NCBI GenBank assembly: GCA_023415605.1
Contig: JAEZKB010000148.1
Span: forward strand, 1 to 10,265
Source: Pseudomonadota bacterium
GTDB taxonomy: Bacteria; Pseudomonadota; Alphaproteobacteria; Rhizobiales; Devosiaceae
Length of the DNA: 10,265 bases
Reading direction: 5' to 3'
The translations under genes were made by a program, and so were the position numbers. The notes under the pieces are model-generated. The model saw only the letters and a program-made list of their open reading frames with translations, had not been told where the DNA came from and did no database searches. Position 1 is the stretch's first letter. The number at the start of each line of letters is the position of its first letter. Positions 6,604 to 10,265 of the stretch are shown here, in pieces.

Positions 6604-6634
6604 CGGCAGCATCGAACGAATTGGATTAAACAAG

Positions 6635-9172
6635 ATGCACGACCACAGCCAGCATATCACTGCTCCGGTTGCCGCCCGCGACCCCGTCTGCGGCATGAGC
6701 GTCGACATGGCTACCGCCAAGCACCGGGCGATGCATGCCGGGCGAGACTTCGGCTTCTGCAGCGCCGGCTGCAAGGCGAAATTCGAGGCGGCGCCGGAGA
6801 CCTACCTCCAGGCGACGGACCCGGTCTGCGGCATGAGCGTCGACCGCGCCACGGCCAAGCATATGAGCAAGCACGAGGGCACGCGGTACTATTTCTGCTG
6901 CGAGGGGTGCCAGAAGAGTTTCGAGGCCGATCCTGGGAAGTATCTGAACGCGAAGCCGTTCGTGCTGCCGGGTGCGCCTGCGCCCAAGGCGCACGACCAC
7001 GCGCACCATCATCATGGTGACAACCATGCGGCGGCGGCCGCGCCGACGAAGGCGGGGACGAAGTATACGTGTCCGATGCATCCGGAGATTGTGCGCGACA
7101 AGCCGGGGGATTGTCCGATCTGCGGCATGGCGCTCGAGCCGATGGTGGCGAGCCTCGATGACGGACCGAACCCGGAGCTTGCCGATTTCACGCTGCGCTT
7201 CTGGGTAAGTGCAGCGCTCTCGCTGCCGCTGCTGGTGATCGGCATGAGCGATGTGTTCGGGATCGATGCACGCGCCATGATCGGGCAGCCGCTCGCCGGC
7301 TGGATCGAGCTGGCGCTGGCGACGCCTGTGGTGGTGTGGGCGGCCTTCCCGTTCTTCCGCCGGTTCTGGAATTCGCTCCGCAATCGCTCGCCCAACATGT
7401 GGACGCTGATCGGGCTCGGTGTCGCGGCGGCCTATGTGTTCTCGGTTGTCGCTGTGCTGTTGCCGCAGCTCTTCCCGATGGGGCTGGGCGACCAGCACAT
7501 GGCCGGTCCGCCGGTCTATTTCGAGGCTGCGGCGGTGATCGTGACGCTGGTGTTCCTGGGGCAGGTACTGGAGCTACGGGCACGCGAAGAGACCGGCAGG
7601 GCGGTCAAGGCCCTGCTCAACCTCGCGCCCAAGACGGCGCTCAGGGTTTGGCACGGCAAGGATATCGAAGTGCCGCTCACCGAGGTGCAGGCGGGCGACT
7701 GGCTGCGGGTGCGGCCGGGCGATGCGGTGCCGGTGGATGGCGTGGTGCTCGAAGGCCAGAGCTTTGTTGACGAGAGCATGCTGACCGGCGAGCCGGTACC
7801 GCTCGAAAAGGGCAAGGACGATCCCGTCACCGGCGGCACGCTCAATGGGGAGGGCAGTTTCGTCATGCGCGCCGAGCGGGTCGGGTCGGAGACGCGCTTG
7901 AGCCAGATCGTCGAGCTGGTCGGCAAGGCACAGCGCAGCCGCGCACCGATCCAGGATCTTGCCGACAAGGTCGCCAACTGGTTCGTGCCGTTGGTGGTGG
8001 CGATCGCCGTCGTGGCCTTCATCGGCTGGTGGCTGGTGGGGCCGGAGCCGAAGTTTTCGTACGCGCTTATCGCCGCCATTTCGGTGCTGATCATCGCCTG
8101 TCCCTGTGCGCTCGGCCTCGCCACGCCGATGTCGGTAATGGTAGCGACCGGGCGTGGAGCTCGCGCCGGCGTGCTGATCAAGGACGCCAAGGCGCTCGAA
8201 GGCTTCGCACGGGTCGATGTTATCGTGGTCGACAAGACCGGTACGTTGACCGAAGGCAAGCCGGTGCTCGGCGACGTGATCCCGATCAAGGGCGTCGACG
8301 AGGGCTTCGTGCTGGCCGTTGCGGCGGCGCTCGAGCAAAGCTCGGCGCATCCGATCGCTCATGCGGTACGCAAGGGTGCGGAGCAGCGGCAGGCACGGAG
8401 CTACGAGGTTGCGAACTTCCGCTCGGTCACCGGCAAGGGCGTCACCGCTGAGGTGGCGGGCAGCAAGGCGGGGCTGGGTAACCTCAAGCTCATGGACGAG
8501 ATGCGGGTTGCGATGGCCGAGGGACTGCCCGAGCTGGCGCAACGCCATGCCGAGCGTGGCGAGACGGCGATCTTCGTCGCCCATGACGGCAGGGCCATCG
8601 GCCTCGTGATGGTGCGCGATCCGATCAAGGCCAATGCCAAGGAAGCCATCGCGGCACTCAATGCCGAAGGCGTCGAGGTGATCATGGCGACGGGCGATGC
8701 ACCCGGCACGGCGAATGCAGTCGGGCAGGAACTGGGGCTGCAGACCGTAAGGGCAGGGATGTCGCCCGAGGGCAAGCACGACCTGGTGCTGGAGCTCAAG
8801 CGGCTCGGCCGCGTGGTGGCCTTTGCCGGCGACGGCGTCAACGATGCGCCGGCCCTGGCCGCTGCCGATGTCGGCATCGCGATGGGCACGGGCGCAGATG
8901 TGGCCATCGAGAGTGCCGGGATCACGCTGCTCAAGGGTGATTTGTCCGGCGTGCTGCGGGCGCGGAAGCTGGCGCACGCGGCGCTTGCCAACATCAAGCA
9001 GAACTTGGGTTTCGCGTTCGGCTACAACGCGCTGGGTATTCCGGTGGCAGCCGGTGTGCTGTTTCCGCTGACGGGGTGGCTGTTGTCACCGATGCTGGCG
9101 GCGGCGGCGATGGCGCTGAGTTCGGTAAGCGTCATCGGGAATGCGCTGCGGTTGAACGGGGTGAAGCTGTAG
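6635..9172 (+). CDS. copA: Cu(I)-exporting P1B-type ATPase with tandem YHS domains
   Basis: The 845-residue inner-membrane pump exports Cu(I) using ATP. Residues 14-58 and 60-104 are two YHS domains, each with DPVCGM and a C-x3-C (C42/C46 and C88/C92). A His-rich linker (118-131) leads to a heavy-metal-binding segment (CPMHP at 146-150, CPICGM at 160-165). No HMA (GMxCxxC) domain is present. The core has eight predicted membrane helices, TGE (384-386), CPC (489-491), DKTGT (533-537, phosphorylated D533), the His-Pro pair (572-573) and GDGVND (732-737). Y797-N798 and M826-x2-S829-S830 in the last two helices match the Cu(I)-selective P1B-1 class. Start ATG 6635 is chosen because an in-frame ATG at 6554 lies upstream of the copper promoter; only a weak ribosome binding site (TGGA, 6622-6625) precedes it. 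It is divergent from the GNAT gene, and no other copper gene is adjacent. Confidence 0.94.
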   Translation: MHDHSQHITAPVAARDPVCGMSVDMATAKHRAMHAGRDFGFCSAGCKAKFEAAPETYLQATDPVCGMSVDRATAKHMSKHEGTRYYFCCEGCQKSFEADPGKYLNAKPFVLPGAPAPKAHDHAHHHHGDNHAAAAAPTKAGTKYTCPMHPEIVRDKPGDCPICGMALEPMVASLDDGPNPELADFTLRFWVSAALSLPLLVIGMSDVFGIDARAMIGQPLAGWIELALATPVVVWAAFPFFRRFWNSLRNRSPNMWTLIGLGVAAAYVFSVVAVLLPQLFPMGLGDQHMAGPPVYFEAAAVIVTLVFLGQVLELRAREETGRAVKALLNLAPKTALRVWHGKDIEVPLTEVQAGDWLRVRPGDAVPVDGVVLEGQSFVDESMLTGEPVPLEKGKDDPVTGGTLNGEGSFVMRAERVGSETRLSQIVELVGKAQRSRAPIQDLADKVANWFVPLVVAIAVVAFIGWWLVGPEPKFSYALIAAISVLIIACPCALGLATPMSVMVATGRGARAGVLIKDAKALEGFARVDVIVVDKTGTLTEGKPVLGDVIPIKGVDEGFVLAVAAALEQSSAHPIAHAVRKGAEQRQARSYEVANFRSVTGKGVTAEVAGSKAGLGNLKLMDEMRVAMAEGLPELAQRHAERGETAIFVAHDGRAIGLVMVRDPIKANAKEAIAALNAEGVEVIMATGDAPGTANAVGQELGLQTVRAGMSPEGKHDLVLELKRLGRVVAFAGDGVNDAPALAAADVGIAMGTGADVAIESAGITLLKGDLSGVLRARKLAHAALANIKQNLGFAFGYNALGIPVAAGVLFPLTGWLLSPMLAAAAMALSSVSVIGNALRLNGVKL

Positions 9173-9212
9173 CAGTCAGATCTCCCGACTGAGATATCTC
9201 TGCGCCCCCTCC

Positions 9213-9229
9213 ACCACCCCTCGGGTGGT
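9213..9229. repeat. ACCACCC/GGGTGGT hairpin
   Basis: A perfect 7-bp stem (9213-9219 with 9223-9229) has a three-base loop and sits in a C-rich strand 41 bases past the ATPase stop. No T-run follows on the plus strand. It may help end the ATPase transcript with a termination factor, or simply be one block of the repeat cluster. Confidence 0.5.
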
Positions 9230-9283
9230 CCCCCTCCCCCGTTGTCACGGGTGAGGATCAGTTGGGGCGCGATCTCGTCTTGA

Positions 9284-9308
9284 TCCTCCCCTGCGAAGCG
9301 GGGGAGGA
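9284..9308. repeat. TCCTCCCC/GGGGAGGA palindromic intergenic repeat
   Basis: The 8-bp arms (9284-9291 and 9301-9308) extend inward through one T-G pair and two G-C pairs to a GAA loop, giving an 11-pair stem. It shares its CCTCCC core with the repeat at 1362-1383. Similar C/G-rich palindromes are common between genes in Hyphomicrobiales genomes. Confidence 0.6.
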
Positions 9309-9355
9309 AGCCCGACTGAGAGAGCGGCGTTCCGCAAGACGCCTCACCCGCCCAG

Positions 9356-9367
9356 TCCCAAATGGGA
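9356..9367. promoter_or_regulatory. Possible operator upstream of the IclR-family gene
   Basis: TCCCA (9356-9360) and TGGGA (9363-9367) form 5-bp inverted arms around AA, 50 bases before the regulator start. IclR proteins bind short imperfect palindromes near their own genes, and this is the only such site I see just upstream. A 12-base site this simple can occur by chance. Confidence 0.3.
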
Positions 9368-9416
9368 ACTTTGCGGGTTTCAGATGGGGTGCTAGGCATG
9401 GGGTGGGAGGAAGGCG

Positions 9417-10190
9417 ATGCGCGAGGAGTCCGTCAGGAATGGCGTGCCGGTGCTCGAGCGGACGCTCGAGATGCTGGCGGTGTTAGAGCGCGAGCCGGAA
9501 GGCGCGACGATCCGCAGCCTGATGCAGGAGCTCGGGCTGCCGCGGTCGACGGTCTACCGCATTCTCAATACGCTCCTGGCGCACCGGATCGTGCGGCGCT
9601 CGTCGGACGGGGTGTTCTCGCTCGGCCCGCGGATCACGGCGCTGGCGGCGCGGGTCAAGGCCGATGCCAGCAGCTATGACCTTGCGGAAATCGCCACGCC
9701 GATCGCGCAGCAGCTGCGCGATGAACTGGGCGAACCGACCAAGCTTTCGGTGCGCGACGGCGACCGGGCCAAGGTGATCGTCGCCGTGCTCGGACGGCAC
9801 GAATACACCCCTGCCCCGTCGATCGGCACCAGCTATCCGCTGCATGCGGGGGCGGCGAGCAAGATGATCATGGCGCATATGTCGCCGGCTGACCTCGAGC
9901 GGCACCTCAGTGCGCCGCTGATCCGCTACACGCCACGCACCATCACCGAACCGGACAAGCTCCGGGCCGATCTCGCCAGGATCCGCAAGCAGGGTTTCGC
10001 CATGGACATGGGCGAGCACAACCTCACCGTGCATGCCGTGGCGGCGCCGGTGATGGACCCGGCAGGGCGATTCCTCGGGGCGCTCAGCATCCCCTATCTG
10101 GCCGACAAGGATGCCGAGACGCGCGAGCGCCTGCGGGTCGGCGTGGTGCAGGCGGCAGCAGCCATTTCAGCAAGAATACCAAGGGGCTAA
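9417..10190 (+). CDS. IclR-family transcriptional regulator
   Basis: The 257-residue cytosolic regulator is of normal family length. Residues about 8-70 form the winged helix-turn-helix (VLERTLEMLAVLE, then MQELGLPRSTVYRILNTL, recognition helix about 41-53, and a wing ending GVFSLGPRI). Residues about 85-255 are the GAF-like effector domain, with PTKLSVRDGD, SYPLHAGAASKMIMAH and the late AVAAPVMDPAGRFLGALSI strand-loop. The start is ATG 9417 with GGAGGAAGG just upstream. The ligand cannot be read from the sequence; family members sense small acids and aromatic or sugar-derived metabolites. The SDR gene begins four bases after the stop, so the pair is almost certainly co-transcribed and the regulator probably controls a catabolic operon running off the window. 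An IclR gene also borders the C. jejuni fucose locus, but the copper pump separates this one from the fucose-like genes. Confidence 0.93.
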   Translation: MREESVRNGVPVLERTLEMLAVLEREPEGATIRSLMQELGLPRSTVYRILNTLLAHRIVRRSSDGVFSLGPRITALAARVKADASSYDLAEIATPIAQQLRDELGEPTKLSVRDGDRAKVIVAVLGRHEYTPAPSIGTSYPLHAGAASKMIMAHMSPADLERHLSAPLIRYTPRTITEPDKLRADLARIRKQGFAMDMGEHNLTVHAVAAPVMDPAGRFLGALSIPYLADKDAETRERLRVGVVQAAAAISARIPRG

Positions 10191-10194
10191 CCAA

Positions 10195-10265
10195 GTGAGT
10201 GAATCCAAGGAATGGGCCGGCAAGGTGGCCCTGGTGACCGGCGCCGGCTCGGGTATCGGCGCGGC
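10195..10265 (+). CDS. Short-chain dehydrogenase/reductase, N-terminal fragment
   Basis: Only 23 codons are visible before the right edge. From GTG 10195 the protein begins MSESKEWAGKVALVTGAGSGIGA, with the classical SDR cofactor motif T-G-x3-G-I-G (T15 to G22) after the first beta strand, so it binds NAD(P). GTG is chosen because no ATG precedes the Rossmann strand in this frame, and AGGGG (10182-10186) lies eight bases upstream, inside the end of the IclR gene. Translation is probably coupled to that gene. SDRs include L-fucose and 2-keto-3-deoxy-L-fuconate dehydrogenases, but the substrate cannot be told from this fragment. Confidence 0.88.
   Translation, partial: MSESKEWAGKVALVTGAGSGIGA

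Larger units (their letters stand above)
9173..9416. other. 244-base gap made largely of short palindromic repeats
   Basis: No gene is seen. The gap begins with an imperfect stem after the ATPase stop (AGATCTC 9178-9184 against GAGATATCT 9191-9199), then the hairpins at 9213-9229 and 9284-9308. A wider pair, GAGGATCA (9253-9260) against TGATCCTC (9281-9288), is also present. An 11-base direct repeat, CCCGACTGAGA, occurs at 9184-9194 and 9311-9321 and brackets most of this. The IclR promoter must lie near the right end, but I cannot place it with confidence. Confidence 0.5.

Noticed and set aside
6554..6634. Longer copper ATPase start at ATG 6554
   Set aside because: It lies upstream of the predicted copper promoter, so the transcript would not contain it.
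7574..8977. 467-codon open frame on the minus strand opposite the copper ATPase
   Set aside because: The plus strand carries all P-type ATPase motifs here; the antisense translation is low in complexity and shows no recognisable motif.
9178..9199. Stem after the copper ATPase stop as an intrinsic terminator
   Set aside because: The stem has a two-base bulge and no T-run follows, so it does not meet the usual pattern.
1..10265. CRISPR arrays, tRNA genes, transposases, toxin-antitoxin or defence genes
   Set aside because: No regularly spaced repeats, cloverleaf sequences or matching protein motifs were seen on either strand.

Overview
The window looks like a chromosomal segment of a GC-rich alphaproteobacterium, most likely a member of the Hyphomicrobiales (Devosia-like or rhizobial). 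The basis is the strong G/C bias at third codon positions, CCTCCCC...GGGGAGG palindromic repeats between genes, and the set of gene families. The genus is a guess. I see no tRNA, rRNA, CRISPR array, insertion sequence or phage gene.

Region 1 (1-3849) is a sugar-acid catabolic locus. A minus-strand run reads, in transcription order, GntR/FCD regulator, FucU-type L-fucose mutarotase, then a fumarylacetoacetate-hydrolase (FAH) family enzyme cut by the left window edge. A full-length UxaA-family (altronate dehydratase-like) gene is transcribed divergently from the regulator. The most economical reading is oxidative, non-phosphorylating degradation of L-fucose or a related sugar. FucU interconverts anomers, the UxaA-type enzyme dehydrates the aldonic acid, and the FAH enzyme cleaves a 2,4-diketo-3-deoxy acid to pyruvate plus a hydroxy acid. 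A perfect 12-bp palindrome lies across the regulator promoter, whose spacing predicts a leaderless regulator mRNA.

Region 2 (3850-6532) has a 326-base gap with a perfect 11-bp inverted repeat, then rnk (a GreA/B C-terminal-domain protein), then a GabD-type succinate-semialdehyde dehydrogenase. A small GNAT acetyltransferase gene converges on gabD. It appears broken by a one-base deletion, and its stop shares a CTAG with the gabD stop.

Region 3 (6533-9172) is a Cu(I)-exporting P1B-type ATPase with two tandem YHS domains, a His-rich linker and a CPMHP/CPICGM heavy-metal-binding segment in place of an HMA domain. Its promoter has the 19-bp -35/-10 spacing typical of MerR-family (CueR/HmrR) copper control. 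No such regulator gene lies in the window.

Region 4 (9173-10265) is a gap made of short palindromic repeats, then an IclR-family regulator directly followed, 4 bases later, by the start of a short-chain dehydrogenase/reductase (SDR) that runs off the right edge.

I do not see a clearly new defence or mobile system. The points most worth checking are the apparent fucose pathway using a UxaA-family dehydratase with an FAH-type last step, the leaderless autoregulated GntR promoter, and the duplicated YHS module in the copper pump.
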